64,000 nt of DNA from positions 67,392,859 to 67,456,858 of the forward strand of contig JAVGWX010000013.1 of assembly GCA_036924085.1 (NCBI GenBank). The letters run 5' to 3'. The notes under the pieces are model-generated. The model saw only the letters and a list, made by a program, of their open reading frames with translations, was not told the origin of the DNA and ran no database searches. How positions within the stretch are numbered: position 1 is the first letter of the stretch; each line of letters starts with the position of its first letter. The DNA comes from Ariolimax columbianus. Taxonomy: Eukaryota; Mollusca; Gastropoda; Stylommatophora; Arionidae. Below, piece by piece: positions 48,710-63,874 of the stretch. The translations under genes and the position numbers were made by a program.

Positions 48710-48769
48710 TCAGCAAGTTCAGCAACATCAACAATAACATCAACAACAACATCAGCAAGTTCAGCAACA

Positions 48770-48805
<36 letters not shown>

Positions 48806-48823
48806 TCAGCAAGTTCAGCAACA

Positions 48824-48866
<43 letters not shown>

Positions 48867-48961
48867 GTTCAGCAACATCAACAACAACATCAAAAACAAC
48901 ATCAGCAAGTTCAGCAACATCAACAACAACATCAACAACAACATCAGCAAGTTCAGCTACA

Positions 48962-49009
<48 letters not shown>

Positions 49010-49165
49010 TCAGCAAGTTCAGCAACATCAACAACAACATCAACAACAACATCAGCAAGTTCAGCAACATCAACAACACCATCAACAACAACATCAACAA
49101 CAATATCAGCAAGTTCAGCAACATCAACAACAACATCAACAACAACATCAGCAAGTTCAGCAACA

Positions 49166-49213
<48 letters not shown>

Positions 49214-49247
49214 TCAGCAAGTTTAGCAACATCAACAACAACATCAG

Positions 49248-49279
<32 letters not shown>

Positions 49280-49393
49280 TCAGCAAGTTCAGCAACATCA
49301 ACAACAACATCAGCAAGTTCAGCAACATCAACAACAACATCAGCAACAACATCAACAACAACATCAACCACAACATCAGCAAGTTCAGCAACA

Positions 49394-49441
<48 letters not shown>

Positions 49442-49445
49442 TCAG

Positions 49446-49477
<32 letters not shown>

Positions 49478-49565
49478 TCAGCAAGTTCAGCAATATCAAC
49501 AACAACATCAGCAACAACATCAACAACAACATCAGCAAGTTCAGCAACATCAACAACAACATCAG

Positions 49566-49597
<32 letters not shown>

Positions 49598-49765
49598 TCA
49601 GCAAGTTCAGCAACATCAACAACAACATCAGCAAGTTCAGCAACATCAACAACAACATCAGGAACAACATCAACAACAACATCAGCAAGTTCAGCAACAT
49701 CAACAACAACATCAGCAAGAACATCAACAACAACATCAACAACAACATCAGCAATTTCAGCAACA

Positions 49766-49801
<36 letters not shown>

Positions 49802-49877
49802 TCAGCAAGTTCAGCAACATCAACAACAACATCATCAACAACATCAGCAAGTTCAGCAACATCAACAACAACATCAG

Positions 49878-49909
<32 letters not shown>

Positions 49910-50003
49910 TCAGCAAGTTCAGCAACATCAACAACAACATCAGCAAGTTCAGCAACATCAACAACAACATCAGCAAGTTCAGCAACATCAACAACAACAT
50001 CAG

Positions 50004-50035
<32 letters not shown>

Positions 50036-50069
50036 TCAGCAAGTTCAGCAACATCAACAACAACATCAG

Positions 50070-50101
<32 letters not shown>

Positions 50102-50119
50102 TCAGCAAGTTCAGCAACA

Positions 50120-50150
<31 letters not shown>

Positions 50151-50161
50151 GTTCAGCAACA

Positions 50162-50197
<36 letters not shown>

Positions 50198-50231
50198 TCA
50201 GCAAGTTCAGCAACATCAACAACAACATCAG

Positions 50232-50263
<32 letters not shown>

Positions 50264-50347
50264 TCAGCAAGTTCAGCAACATCAACAACAACATCAGCAA
50301 CAACATCAACGACAACATCAACAACAACATCAGCATGTTCAGCAACA

Positions 50348-50395
<48 letters not shown>

Positions 50396-50471
50396 TCAGC
50401 AACAACATCAGCAAGTTCAGCAACATCAACAACAACATCAGCAAGTTCAGCAACATCAACAACAACATCAG

Positions 50472-50503
<32 letters not shown>

Positions 50504-50551
50504 TCAGCAAGTTCAGCAACATCGACAACAACATCAGCAAGTTCAGCAACA

Positions 50552-50587
<36 letters not shown>

Positions 50588-50687
50588 TCAGCAACAACAT
50601 CGACAACAACATCGACAACAACATCGACAACAACATCGACAACAACATCAACAACAACATCAGCAACAACATCAACAACAACATCAG

Positions 50688-50719
<32 letters not shown>

Positions 50720-50813
50720 TCAGCAAGTTCAGCAACATCAACAACAACATCAGCAAGTTCAGCAACATCAACAACAACATCAGCAAGTTCAGCAACATCA
50801 ACAACAACATCAG

Positions 50814-50845
<32 letters not shown>

Positions 50846-50879
50846 TCAGCAAGTTCAGCAACATCAACAACAACATCAG

Positions 50880-50911
<32 letters not shown>

Positions 50912-50929
50912 TCAGCAAGTTCAGCAACA

Positions 50930-50960
<31 letters not shown>

Positions 50961-50971
50961 GTTCAGCAACA

Positions 50972-51007
<36 letters not shown>

Positions 51008-51041
51008 TCAGCAAGTTCAGCAACATCAACAACAACATCAG

Positions 51042-51073
<32 letters not shown>

Positions 51074-51127
51074 TCAGCAAGTTCAGCAACATCAACAACA
51101 ACATCAGCAACAACATCAACGACAACA

Positions 51128-51175
<48 letters not shown>

Positions 51176-51251
51176 TCAGCAACAACATCAGCAAGTTCAG
51201 CAACATCAACAACAACATCAGCAAGTTCAGCAACATCAACAACAACATCAG

Positions 51252-51283
<32 letters not shown>

Positions 51284-51331
51284 TCAGCAAGTTCAGCAAC
51301 ATCGACAACAACATCAGCAAGTTCAGCAACA

Positions 51332-51367
<36 letters not shown>

Positions 51368-51683
51368 TCAGCAACAACATCGACAACAACATCGACAACA
51401 ACATCGACAACAACATCGACAACAACATCAACAACAACATCAGCAACAACATCGACAACAATATCGACAACAACATCAACAACAACATCGACAACAACAT
51501 CAACAACAACATCAGCAAGTTCAGCAACATCAACAACAACATCAACAACAACATCAGCAACAACATCGACAACAACATCGACAACAACATCAACAACAAC
51601 ATCGACAACAACATCGACAACAACATCGACAACAACATCAACAACAACATCAGCAACAACATCAGCAAGTTTAGCAACATCAT

Positions 51684-51715
<32 letters not shown>

Positions 51716-51733
51716 TCAGCAAGTTCAGCAACA

Positions 51734-51769
<36 letters not shown>

Positions 51770-51787
51770 TCAGCAAGTTCAGCAACA

Positions 51788-51823
<36 letters not shown>

Positions 51824-51961
51824 TCAGCAAGTTCAGCAATATGAACAACAACATCAACAACAACATCAGCAACAACATCAGCAAGTTCAGCAACATCAAC
51901 AACAACATCAACAGCAACATCAACAACAACATCAACAACAACATCAGCAAGTTCAGCAACA

Positions 51962-51997
<36 letters not shown>

Positions 51998-52045
51998 TCA
52001 GCAAGTTCAGCAACATCAACAACAACATCAGCAAGTTCAGCAACA

Positions 52046-52081
<36 letters not shown>

Positions 52082-52141
52082 TCAGCAAGTTCAGCAACAT
52101 CAACAACAACATCAACAACAACATCAGCAAGTTCAGCAACA

Positions 52142-52177
<36 letters not shown>

Positions 52178-52195
52178 TCAGCAAGTTCAGCAACA

Positions 52196-52238
<43 letters not shown>

Positions 52239-52333
52239 GTTCAGCAACATCAACAACAACATCAACAACAACATCAGCAAGTTCAGCAACATCAACAACA
52301 ACATCAACAACAACATCAGCAAGTTCAGCAACA

Positions 52334-52381
<48 letters not shown>

Positions 52382-52483
52382 TCAGCAAGTTCAGCAACAT
52401 CAACAACAACATCAACAACAACATCAGCAAGTTCAGCAACATCAACAACAACATCAACAACAACATCAGCAAGTTCAGCAACA

Positions 52484-52531
<48 letters not shown>

Positions 52532-52565
52532 TCAGCAAGTTTAGCAACATCAACAACAACATCAG

Positions 52566-52597
<32 letters not shown>

Positions 52598-52711
52598 TCA
52601 GCAAGTTCAGCAACATCAACAACAACATCAGCAAGTTCAGCAACATCAACAACAACATCAGCAACAACACCAACAACAACATCAAAAACAACATCAGCAA
52701 GTTCAGCAACA

Positions 52712-52759
<48 letters not shown>

Positions 52760-52763
52760 TCAG

Positions 52764-52807
<44 letters not shown>

Positions 52808-52907
52808 TCAGCAAGTTCAGCAACATCAACAACAACATCAGCAACAACATAAACAACAACATCAACAACAACATCAGCAAGTTCAGCAACATAAACAACA
52901 ACATCAG

Positions 52908-52939
<32 letters not shown>

Positions 52940-53107
52940 TCAGCAAGTTCAGCAACATCAACAACAACATCAGCAAGTTCAGCAACATCAACAACAACAT
53001 CAGGAACAACATCAACAACAACATCAGCAAGTTCAGCAACATCAACAACAACATCAGCAAGAACATCAACAACAACATCAACAACAACATCAGCAATTTC
53101 AGCAACA

Positions 53108-53143
<36 letters not shown>

Positions 53144-53219
53144 TCAGCAAGTTCAGCAACATCAACAACAACATCATCAACAACATCAGCAAGTTCAGCA
53201 ACATCAACAACAACATCAG

Positions 53220-53251
<32 letters not shown>

Positions 53252-53345
53252 TCAGCAAGTTCAGCAACATCAACAACAACATCAGCAAGTTCAGCAACAT
53301 CAACAACAACATCAGCAAGTTCAGCAACATCAACAACAACATCAG

Positions 53346-53377
<32 letters not shown>

Positions 53378-53411
53378 TCAGCAAGTTCAGCAACATCAAC
53401 AACAACATCAG

Positions 53412-53443
<32 letters not shown>

Positions 53444-53539
53444 TCAGCAAGTTCAGCAACATCAACAACAACATCAACAACAACATCGACAACAACATCA
53501 ACAACAACATCAGCAACAACATCAGCAAGTTCAGCAACA

Positions 53540-53587
<48 letters not shown>

Positions 53588-53605
53588 TCAGCAAGTTCAG
53601 CAACA

Positions 53606-53641
<36 letters not shown>

Positions 53642-53659
53642 TCAGCAAGTTCAGCAACA

Positions 53660-53695
<36 letters not shown>

Positions 53696-53947
53696 TCAGC
53701 AAGTTCAGCAATATCAACAACAACATCAACAACAACATCAGCAACAACATCAGCAAGTTCAGCAACATCAACAACAACATCAACAGCAACATCAACAACA
53801 ACATCAACAACAACATCAGCAAGTTCAGTAACATCAACAACAACATCAACAACAACATCAGCAAGTTCAGCAACATCAACAACAACATCAGCAAGTTCAG
53901 CAACATCAAAAACAACATCAACAACAACATCAGCAAGTTCAGCAACA

Positions 53948-53995
<48 letters not shown>

Positions 53996-54100
53996 TCAGC
54001 AAGTTCAGCAACATCATCAACAACAACATCAACAACAACATCAGCAAGTTCAGCAACATCAACAACAACATCAACAACAACATCAGCAAGTTCAGCAACA

Positions 54101-54148
<48 letters not shown>

Positions 54149-54182
54149 TCAGCAAGTTTAGCAACATCAACAACAACATCAG

Positions 54183-54214
<32 letters not shown>

Positions 54215-54328
54215 TCAGCAAGTTCAGCAACATCAACAACAACATCAGCAAGTTCAGCAACATCAACAACAACATCAGCAACAACATCAACAACAACATC
54301 AAAAACAACATCAGCAAGTTCAGCAACA

Positions 54329-54361
<33 letters not shown>

Positions 54362-54380
54362 TTATCAACAACAACATCAG

Positions 54381-54424
<44 letters not shown>

Positions 54425-54458
54425 TCAGCAAGTTCAGCAACATCAACAACAACATCAG

Positions 54459-54490
<32 letters not shown>

Positions 54491-54524
54491 TCAGCAAGTT
54501 CAGCAACATAAACAACAACATCAG

Positions 54525-54556
<32 letters not shown>

Positions 54557-54724
54557 TCAGCAAGTTCAGCAACATCAACAACAACATCAGCAAGTTCAGC
54601 AACATCAACAACAACATCAGGAACAACATCAACAACAACATCAGCAAGTTCAGCAACATCAACAACAACATCAGCAAGAACATCAACAACAACATCAACA
54701 ACAACATCAGCAATTTCAGCAACA

Positions 54725-54760
<36 letters not shown>

Positions 54761-54836
54761 TCAGCAAGTTCAGCAACATCAACAACAACATCATCAACAA
54801 CATCAGCAAGTTCAGCAACATCAACAACAACATCAG

Positions 54837-54868
<32 letters not shown>

Positions 54869-54962
54869 TCTGCAAGTTCAGCAACATCAACAACAACATC
54901 AGCAAGTTCAGCAACATCAACAACAACATCAGCAAGTTCAGCAACATCAACAACAACATCAG

Positions 54963-54994
<32 letters not shown>

Positions 54995-55028
54995 TCAGCA
55001 AGTTCAGCAACATCAACAACAACATCAG

Positions 55029-55060
<32 letters not shown>

Positions 55061-55144
55061 TCAGCAAGTTCAGCAACATCAACAACAACATCGACAACAA
55101 CATCAACAACAACATCAGCAACAACATCAGCAAGTTCAGCAACA

Positions 55145-55192
<48 letters not shown>

Positions 55193-55210
55193 TCAGCAAG
55201 TTCAGCAACA

Positions 55211-55246
<36 letters not shown>

Positions 55247-55515
55247 TCAGCAAGTTCAGCAACATCAACAACAACATCAACAAACACATCAACAACAACA
55301 TCAGCAAATTCAGCAATATCAACAACAACATCAACAACAACATCAGCAACAACATCAGCAAGTTCAGCAACATCAACAACAACATCAACAGCAACATCAA
55401 CAACAACATCAACAACAACATCAGCAAGTTCAGTAACATCAACAACAACATCAACAACAACATCAGCAAGTTCAGCAACATCAACAACAACATCAGCAAG
55501 TTCAGCAACATCAAA

Positions 55516-55546
<31 letters not shown>

Positions 55547-55648
55547 TCAGCAAGTTCAGCAACATCAACAACAACATCAACAACAACATCAGCAAGTTCA
55601 GCAACATCAACAACAACATCAACAACAACATCAGCAAGTTCAGCAACA

Positions 55649-55684
<36 letters not shown>

Positions 55685-55702
55685 TCAGCAAGTTCAGCCA
55701 CA

Positions 55703-55738
<36 letters not shown>

Positions 55739-55798
55739 TCAGCAAGTTCAGCAACATCAACAACAACATCAACAACAACATCAGCAAGTTCAGCAACA

Positions 55799-55841
<43 letters not shown>

Positions 55842-55852
55842 GTTCAGCAACA

Positions 55853-55888
<36 letters not shown>

Positions 55889-56002
55889 TCAGCAAGTTCA
55901 GCAACATCAACAACACCATCAACAACAACATCAACAACAATATCAGCAAGTTCAGCAACATCAACAACAACATCAACAACAACATCAGCAAGTTCAGCAA
56001 CA

Positions 56003-56041
<39 letters not shown>

Positions 56042-56159
56042 TCAGCAAGTTTAGCAACATCAACAACAACATCAGCAACAACATCAACAACAACATCAGC
56101 AAGTTCAGCAACATCAACAACAACATCAGCAAGTTCAGCAACATCAACAACAACATCAG

Positions 56160-56191
<32 letters not shown>

Positions 56192-56209
56192 TCAGCAAGT
56201 TCAGCAACA

Positions 56210-56269
<60 letters not shown>

Positions 56270-56303
56270 TCAGCAAGTTTAGCAACATCAACAACAACAT
56301 CAG

Positions 56304-56335
<32 letters not shown>

Positions 56336-56383
56336 TCAGCAAGTTCAGCAACATCAACAACAACATCAGCAAGTTCAGCAACA

Positions 56384-56419
<36 letters not shown>

Positions 56420-56437
56420 TCAGCAAGTTCAGCAACA

Positions 56438-56485
<48 letters not shown>

Positions 56486-56489
56486 TCAG

Positions 56490-56521
<32 letters not shown>

Positions 56522-56555
56522 TCAGCAAGTTCAGCAACATCAACAACAACATCAG

Positions 56556-56587
<32 letters not shown>

Positions 56588-56621
56588 TCAGCAAGTTCAG
56601 CAACATCAACAACAACATCAG

Positions 56622-56653
<32 letters not shown>

Positions 56654-56850
56654 TCAGCAAGTTCAGCAACATCAACAACAACATCAGCAAGTTCAGCAAC
56701 ATCAACAACAACATCAGGAACAACATCAACAACAACATCAACCACAACATCAGCAAGTTCAGCAACATCAACAACAACATCAGGAACAACTTCAACAACA
56801 ACATCAACAACAACATCAGCAAGTTCAGCAACATCAACAACAACATCAGG

Positions 56851-56881
<31 letters not shown>

Positions 56882-56945
56882 TCAGCAAGTTCAGCAACAT
56901 CAACAACAACATCAGCAAGTTCAGCAACATCAACAACAACATCAG

Positions 56946-56977
<32 letters not shown>

Positions 56978-57031
56978 TCAGCAAGAACATCAACAACAAC
57001 ATCAACAACAACATCAGCAATTTCAGCAACA

Positions 57032-57067
<36 letters not shown>

Positions 57068-57140
57068 TCAGCAAGTTCAGCAACATCAACAACAACATCA
57101 TCAACAACATCAGCAAGTTCAGCAACATCAACAACATCAG

Positions 57141-57172
<32 letters not shown>

Positions 57173-57266
57173 TCAGCAAGTTCAGCAACATCAACAACAA
57201 CATCAGCAAGTTCAGCAACATCAACAACAACATCAGCAAGTTCAGCAACATCAACAACAACATCAG

Positions 57267-57298
<32 letters not shown>

Positions 57299-57429
57299 TC
57301 AGCAAGTTCAGCAACATCAACAACAACATCAGCAAGTTCAGCAACATCAACAACAACATCAGGAACAACATCAACAACAACATCAACCCCAACATCAGCA
57401 AGTTCAGCAACATCAACAACAACATCAGG

Positions 57430-57460
<31 letters not shown>

Positions 57461-57495
57461 TCAGCAAGTTCAGCAACATCAACAACAACATCAGG

Positions 57496-57526
<31 letters not shown>

Positions 57527-57590
57527 TCAGCAAGTTCAGCAACATCAACAACAACATCAGCAAGTTCAGCAACATCAACAACAACATCAG

Positions 57591-57622
<32 letters not shown>

Positions 57623-57776
57623 TCAGCAAGAACATCAACAACAACATCAACAACAACATCAGCAATTTCAGCAACATCAACAACAACATCAACAACAACA
57701 TCAGCAAGTTCAGCAACATCAACAACAACATCATCAACAACATCAGCAAGTTCAGCAACATCAACAACAACATCAG

Positions 57777-57808
<32 letters not shown>

Positions 57809-57902
57809 TCAGCAAGTTCAGCAACATCAACAACAACATCAGCAAGTTCAGCAACATCAACAACAACATCAGCAAGTTCAGCAACATCAACAACAACATC
57901 AG

Positions 57903-57934
<32 letters not shown>

Positions 57935-57967
57935 TCAGCAAGTCAGCAACATCAACAACAACATCAG

Positions 57968-57999
<32 letters not shown>

Positions 58000-58095
58000 T
58001 CAGCAAGTTCAGCAACATCAACAACAACATCAACAACAACATCGACAACAACATCAACAACAACATCAGCAACAACATCAGCAAGTTCAGCAACA

Positions 58096-58131
<36 letters not shown>

Positions 58132-58149
58132 TCAGCAAGTTCAGCAACA

Positions 58150-58185
<36 letters not shown>

Positions 58186-58365
58186 TCAGCAAGTTCAGCA
58201 ACATCAACAACAACATCAACAACAACATCAGCAAGTTCAGCAATATCAACAACAACATCAACAACAACATCAGCAACAACATCAGCAAGTTCAGCAACAT
58301 CAACAACAACATCAACAGCAACATCAACAACAACATCAACAACAACATCAGCAAGTTCAGCAACA

Positions 58366-58401
<36 letters not shown>

Positions 58402-58449
58402 TCAGCAAGTTCAGCAACATCAACAACAACATCGGCAAGTTCAGCAACA

Positions 58450-58485
<36 letters not shown>

Positions 58486-58549
58486 TTAGCAAGTTCAGCA
58501 ACATCAACAACAACATCAGCAAGTTCAGCAACATCAACAACAACATCAG

Positions 58550-58581
<32 letters not shown>

Positions 58582-58635
58582 TCAGCAAGAACATCAACAA
58601 CAACATCAACAACAACATCAGCAATTTCAGCAACA

Positions 58636-58671
<36 letters not shown>

Positions 58672-58747
58672 TCAGCAAGTTCAGCAACATCAACAACAAC
58701 ATCATCAACAACATCAGCAAGTTCAGCAACATCAACAACAACATCAG

Positions 58748-58779
<32 letters not shown>

Positions 58780-58873
58780 TCAGCAAGTTCAGCAACATCA
58801 ACAACAACATCAGCAAGTTCAGCAACATCAACAACAACATCAGCAAGTTCAGCAACATCAACAACAACATCAG

Positions 58874-58905
<32 letters not shown>

Positions 58906-59036
58906 TCAGCAAGTTCAGCAACATCAACAACAACATCAGCAAGTTCAGCAACATCAACAACAACATCAGGAACAACATCAACAACAACATCAACCACAAC
59001 ATCAGCAAGTTCAGCAACATCAACAACAACATCAGG

Positions 59037-59067
<31 letters not shown>

Positions 59068-59102
59068 TCAGCAAGTTCAGCAACATCAACAACAACATCA
59101 GG

Positions 59103-59133
<31 letters not shown>

Positions 59134-59194
59134 TCAGCAAGTTCAGCAACATCAACAACAACATCAGCAAGTTCAGCAACATAAACAACATCAG

Positions 59195-59226
<32 letters not shown>

Positions 59227-59280
59227 TCAGCAAGAACATCAACAACAACATCAACAACAACATCAGCAATTTCAGCAACA

Positions 59281-59316
<36 letters not shown>

Positions 59317-59392
59317 TCAGCAAGTTCAGCAACATCAACAACAACATCATCAACAACATCAGCAAGTTCAGCAACATCAACAACAACATCAG

Positions 59393-59424
<32 letters not shown>

Positions 59425-59518
59425 TCAGCAAGTTCAGCAACATCAACAACAACATCAGCAAGTTCAGCAACATCAACAACAACATCAGCAAGTTCAGCAA
59501 CATCAACAACAACATCAG

Positions 59519-59550
<32 letters not shown>

Positions 59551-59583
59551 TCAGCAAGTCAGCAACATCAACAACAACATCAG

Positions 59584-59615
<32 letters not shown>

Positions 59616-59711
59616 TCAGCAAGTTCAGCAACATCAACAACAACATCAACAACAACATCGACAACAACATCAACAACAACATCAGCAACAACATCAGCAA
59701 GTTCAGCAACA

Positions 59712-59747
<36 letters not shown>

Positions 59748-59765
59748 TCAGCAAGTTCAGCAACA

Positions 59766-59801
<36 letters not shown>

Positions 59802-59819
59802 TCAGCAAGTTCAGCAACA

Positions 59820-59855
<36 letters not shown>

Positions 59856-59993
59856 TCAGCAAGTTCAGCAATATCAACAACAACATCAACAACAACATCA
59901 GCAACAACATCAGCAAGTTCAGCAACATCAACAACAACATCAACAGCAACATCAACAACAACATCAACAACAACATCAGCAAGTTCAGCAACA

Positions 59994-60029
<36 letters not shown>

Positions 60030-60077
60030 TCAGCAAGTTCAGCAACATCAACAACAACATCGGCAAGTTCAGCAACA

Positions 60078-60113
<36 letters not shown>

Positions 60114-60167
60114 TCAACAGCAACATCAACAACAACATCAACAACAACATCAGCAAGTTCAGCAACA

Positions 60168-60203
<36 letters not shown>

Positions 60204-60251
60204 TCAGCAAGTTCAGCAACATCAACAACAACATCAGCAAGTTCAGCAACA

Positions 60252-60287
<36 letters not shown>

Positions 60288-60347
60288 TCAGCAAGTTCAG
60301 CAACATCAACAACAACATCAACAACAACATCAGCAAGTTCAGCAACA

Positions 60348-60383
<36 letters not shown>

Positions 60384-60484
60384 TCAGCAAGTTCAGCAAC
60401 ATCAACAACAACATCAGGAACAACTTCAACAACAACATCAACAACAACATCAGCAAGTTCAGCAACATCAACAACAACATCAGG

Positions 60485-60515
<31 letters not shown>

Positions 60516-60579
60516 TCAGCAAGTTCAGCAACATCAACAACAACATCAGCAAGTTCAGCAACATCAACAACAACATCAG

Positions 60580-60611
<32 letters not shown>

Positions 60612-60665
60612 TCAGCAAGAACATCAACAACAACATCAACAACAACATCAGCAATTTCAGCAACA

Positions 60666-60701
<36 letters not shown>

Positions 60702-60761
60702 TCAGCAAGTTCAGCAACATCAACAACAACATCAACAACAACATCAGCAAGTTCAGCAACA

Positions 60762-60797
<36 letters not shown>

Positions 60798-60898
60798 TCA
60801 GCAAGTTCAGCAACATCAACAACAACATCAGGAACAACTTCAACAACAACATCAACAACAACATCAGCAAGTTCAGCAACATCAACAACAACATCAGG

Positions 60899-60929
<31 letters not shown>

Positions 60930-60993
60930 TCAGCAAGTTCAGCAACATCAACAACAACATCAGCAAGTTCAGCAACATCAACAACAACATCAG

Positions 60994-61025
<32 letters not shown>

Positions 61026-61137
61026 TCAGCAAGAACATCAACAACAACATCAACAACAACATCAGCAAGTTCAGCAACATCAACAACAACATCATCAACA
61101 ACATCAGCAAGTTCAGCAACATCAACAACAACATCAG

Positions 61138-61169
<32 letters not shown>

Positions 61170-61263
61170 TCAGCAAGTTCAGCAACATCAACAACAACAT
61201 CAGCAAGTTCAGCAACATCAACAACAACATCAGCAAGTTCAGCAACATCAACAACAACATCAG

Positions 61264-61295
<32 letters not shown>

Positions 61296-61426
61296 TCAGC
61301 AAGTTCAGCAACATCAACAACAACATCAGCAAGTTCAGCAACATCAACAACAACATCAGGAACAACATCAACAACAACATCAACCACAACATCAGCAAGT
61401 TCAGCAACATCAACAACAACATCAGG

Positions 61427-61457
<31 letters not shown>

Positions 61458-61492
61458 TCAGCAAGTTCAGCAACATCAACAACAACATCAGG

Positions 61493-61523
<31 letters not shown>

Positions 61524-61587
61524 TCAGCAAGTTCAGCAACATCAACAACAACATCAGCAAGTTCAGCAACATCAACAACAACATCAG

Positions 61588-61619
<32 letters not shown>

Positions 61620-61673
61620 TCAGCAAGAACATCAACAACAACATCAACAACAACATCAGCAATTTCAGCAACA

Positions 61674-61709
<36 letters not shown>

Positions 61710-61785
61710 TCAGCAAGTTCAGCAACATCAACAACAACATCATCAACAACATCAGCAAGTTCAGCAACATCAACAACAACATCAG

Positions 61786-61817
<32 letters not shown>

Positions 61818-61911
61818 TCAGCAAGTTCAGCAACATCAACAACAACATCAGCAAGTTCAGCAACATCAACAACAACATCAGCAAGTTCAGCAACATCAAC
61901 AACAACATCAG

Positions 61912-61943
<32 letters not shown>

Positions 61944-61953
61944 TCAGCAAGTC
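47978..61953 (+). repeat. Four copies of a 17-bp B variant (shared 1-bp deletion)
   Basis: CATCAGCAAGTCAGCAA, the B module lacking one T, occurs near 47,980, 57,942, 59,559 and 61,951. Each is followed by the same order of units, including a later CATCGAC unit (48,080, 58,030, 59,655, 62,050). The spacings are about 9,963, 1,616 and 2,393 bp. These four copies descend from one deletion. Confidence 0.88.
56716..61560 (+). repeat. Sub-array with 66-bp period marked by CAGGAAC
   Basis: Units CATCAGGAACAA occur in groups of two or three about 66 bp apart: near 56,716/56,782/56,848, 57,360/57,427/57,493, 58,968/59,033/59,100, 60,415/60,480, 60,834/60,897 and 61,358/61,424/61,491. A 66-bp block is one B plus four A-type units. 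Elsewhere in the array the same marker is single (35,870, 40,711, 42,246, 45,480, 47,597, 49,660, 53,002, 54,620, 63,432). Confidence 0.85.
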
Positions 61954-61976
61954 AGCAACATCAACAACAACATCAG

Positions 61977-62008
<32 letters not shown>

Positions 62009-62104
62009 TCAGCAAGTTCAGCAACATCAACAACAACATCAACAACAACATCGACAACAACATCAACAACAACATCAGCAACAACATCAGCAAGTTCAGC
62101 AACA

Positions 62105-62140
<36 letters not shown>

Positions 62141-62158
62141 TCAGCAAGTTCAGCAACA

Positions 62159-62194
<36 letters not shown>

Positions 62195-62212
62195 TCAGCA
62201 AGTTCAGCAACA

Positions 62213-62248
<36 letters not shown>

Positions 62249-62386
62249 TCAGCAAGTTCAGCAATATCAACAACAACATCAACAACAACATCAGCAACAA
62301 CATCAGCAAGTTCAGCAACATCAACAACAACATCAACAGCAACATCAACAACAACATCAACAACAACATCAGCAAGTTCAGCAACA

Positions 62387-62422
<36 letters not shown>

Positions 62423-62470
62423 TCAGCAAGTTCAGCAACATCAACAACAACATCGGCAAGTTCAGCAACA

Positions 62471-62506
<36 letters not shown>

Positions 62507-62560
62507 TCAACAGCAACATCAACAACAACATCAACAACAACATCAGCAAGTTCAGCAACA

Positions 62561-62596
<36 letters not shown>

Positions 62597-62698
62597 TCAG
62601 CAAGTTCAGCAACATCAACAACAACATCAACAACAACATCAGCAAGTTCAGCAACATCAACAACAACATCAACAACAACATCAGCAAGTTCAGCAACA

Positions 62699-62746
<48 letters not shown>

Positions 62747-62764
62747 TCAGCAAGTTCAGCAACA

Positions 62765-62800
<36 letters not shown>

Positions 62801-62914
62801 TCAGCAAGTTCAGCAACATCAACAACACCATCAACAACAACATCAACAACAATATCAGCAAGTTCAGCAACATCAACAACAACATCAACAACAACATCAG
62901 CAAGTTCAGCAACA

Positions 62915-62962
<48 letters not shown>

Positions 62963-62996
62963 TCAGCAAGTTTAGCAACATCAACAACAACATCAG

Positions 62997-63028
<32 letters not shown>

Positions 63029-63092
63029 TCAGCAAGTTCAGCAACATCAACAACAACATCAGCAAGTTCAGCAACATCAACAACAACATCAG

Positions 63093-63124
<32 letters not shown>

Positions 63125-63142
63125 TCAGCAAGTTCAGCAACA

Positions 63143-63190
<48 letters not shown>

Positions 63191-63194
63191 TCAG

Positions 63195-63238
<44 letters not shown>

Positions 63239-63272
63239 TCAGCAAGTTCAGCAACATCAACAACAACATCAG

Positions 63273-63304
<32 letters not shown>

Positions 63305-63338
63305 TCAGCAAGTTCAGCAACATCAACAACAACATCAG

Positions 63339-63370
<32 letters not shown>

Positions 63371-63538
63371 TCAGCAAGTTCAGCAACATCAACAACAACA
63401 TCAGCAAGTTCAGCAACATCAACAACAACATCAGGAACAACATCAACAACAACATCAGCAAGTTCAGCAACATCAACAACAACATCAGCAAGAACATCAA
63501 CAACAACATCAACAACAACATCAGCAACTTCAGCAACA

Positions 63539-63574
<36 letters not shown>

Positions 63575-63650
63575 TCAGCAAGTTCAGCAACATCAACAAC
63601 AACATCATCAACAACATCAGCAAGTTCAGCAACATCAACAACAACATCAG

Positions 63651-63682
<32 letters not shown>

Positions 63683-63776
63683 TCAGCAAGTTCAGCAACA
63701 TCAACAACAACATCAGCAAGTTCAGCAACATCAACAACAACATCAGCAAGTTCAGCAACATCAACAACAACATCAG

Positions 63777-63808
<32 letters not shown>

Positions 63809-63842
63809 TCAGCAAGTTCAGCAACATCAACAACAACATCAG

Positions 63843-63874
<32 letters not shown>

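Larger units (their letters stand above)
31531..51845 (+). repeat. Higher-order module marked by CATGTTC and GAC clusters
   Basis: A module of roughly 0.7 kb starts with the rare B variant CATCAGCATGTTCAGC (near 31,534, 33,970, 37,144, 38,782, 43,568 and 50,335). It continues with a cluster of CATCGACAACAA units containing one TATCGAC (31,857, 32,463, 34,317, 37,489, 39,117, 43,913, 51,461), then AAGTTTAGCAACATCATC, and in most copies CAATATGAAC (32,235, 32,841, 34,695, 39,481, 44,292, 51,839). The copy after 50,335 has an extra segment between its start and its GAC cluster. Confidence 0.85.

Noticed and set aside
42706..56745. A 14-kb minus-strand open frame ([14 protein letters not shown], then LLMLLLM repeats), and similar 8- to 12-kb frames on both strands at 29,592-41,177, 31,534-44,127, 43,568-51,844, 48,957-58,997 and 50,335-59,184.
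   Set aside because: They overlap one another on opposite strands and simply follow the repeat. Their starts are rare ATG-creating variants (CATGTTC) or ATG in GATG, and they switch repeat type midway at the 1-bp deletions. No flanking domain, signal peptide or splice context supports any of them.
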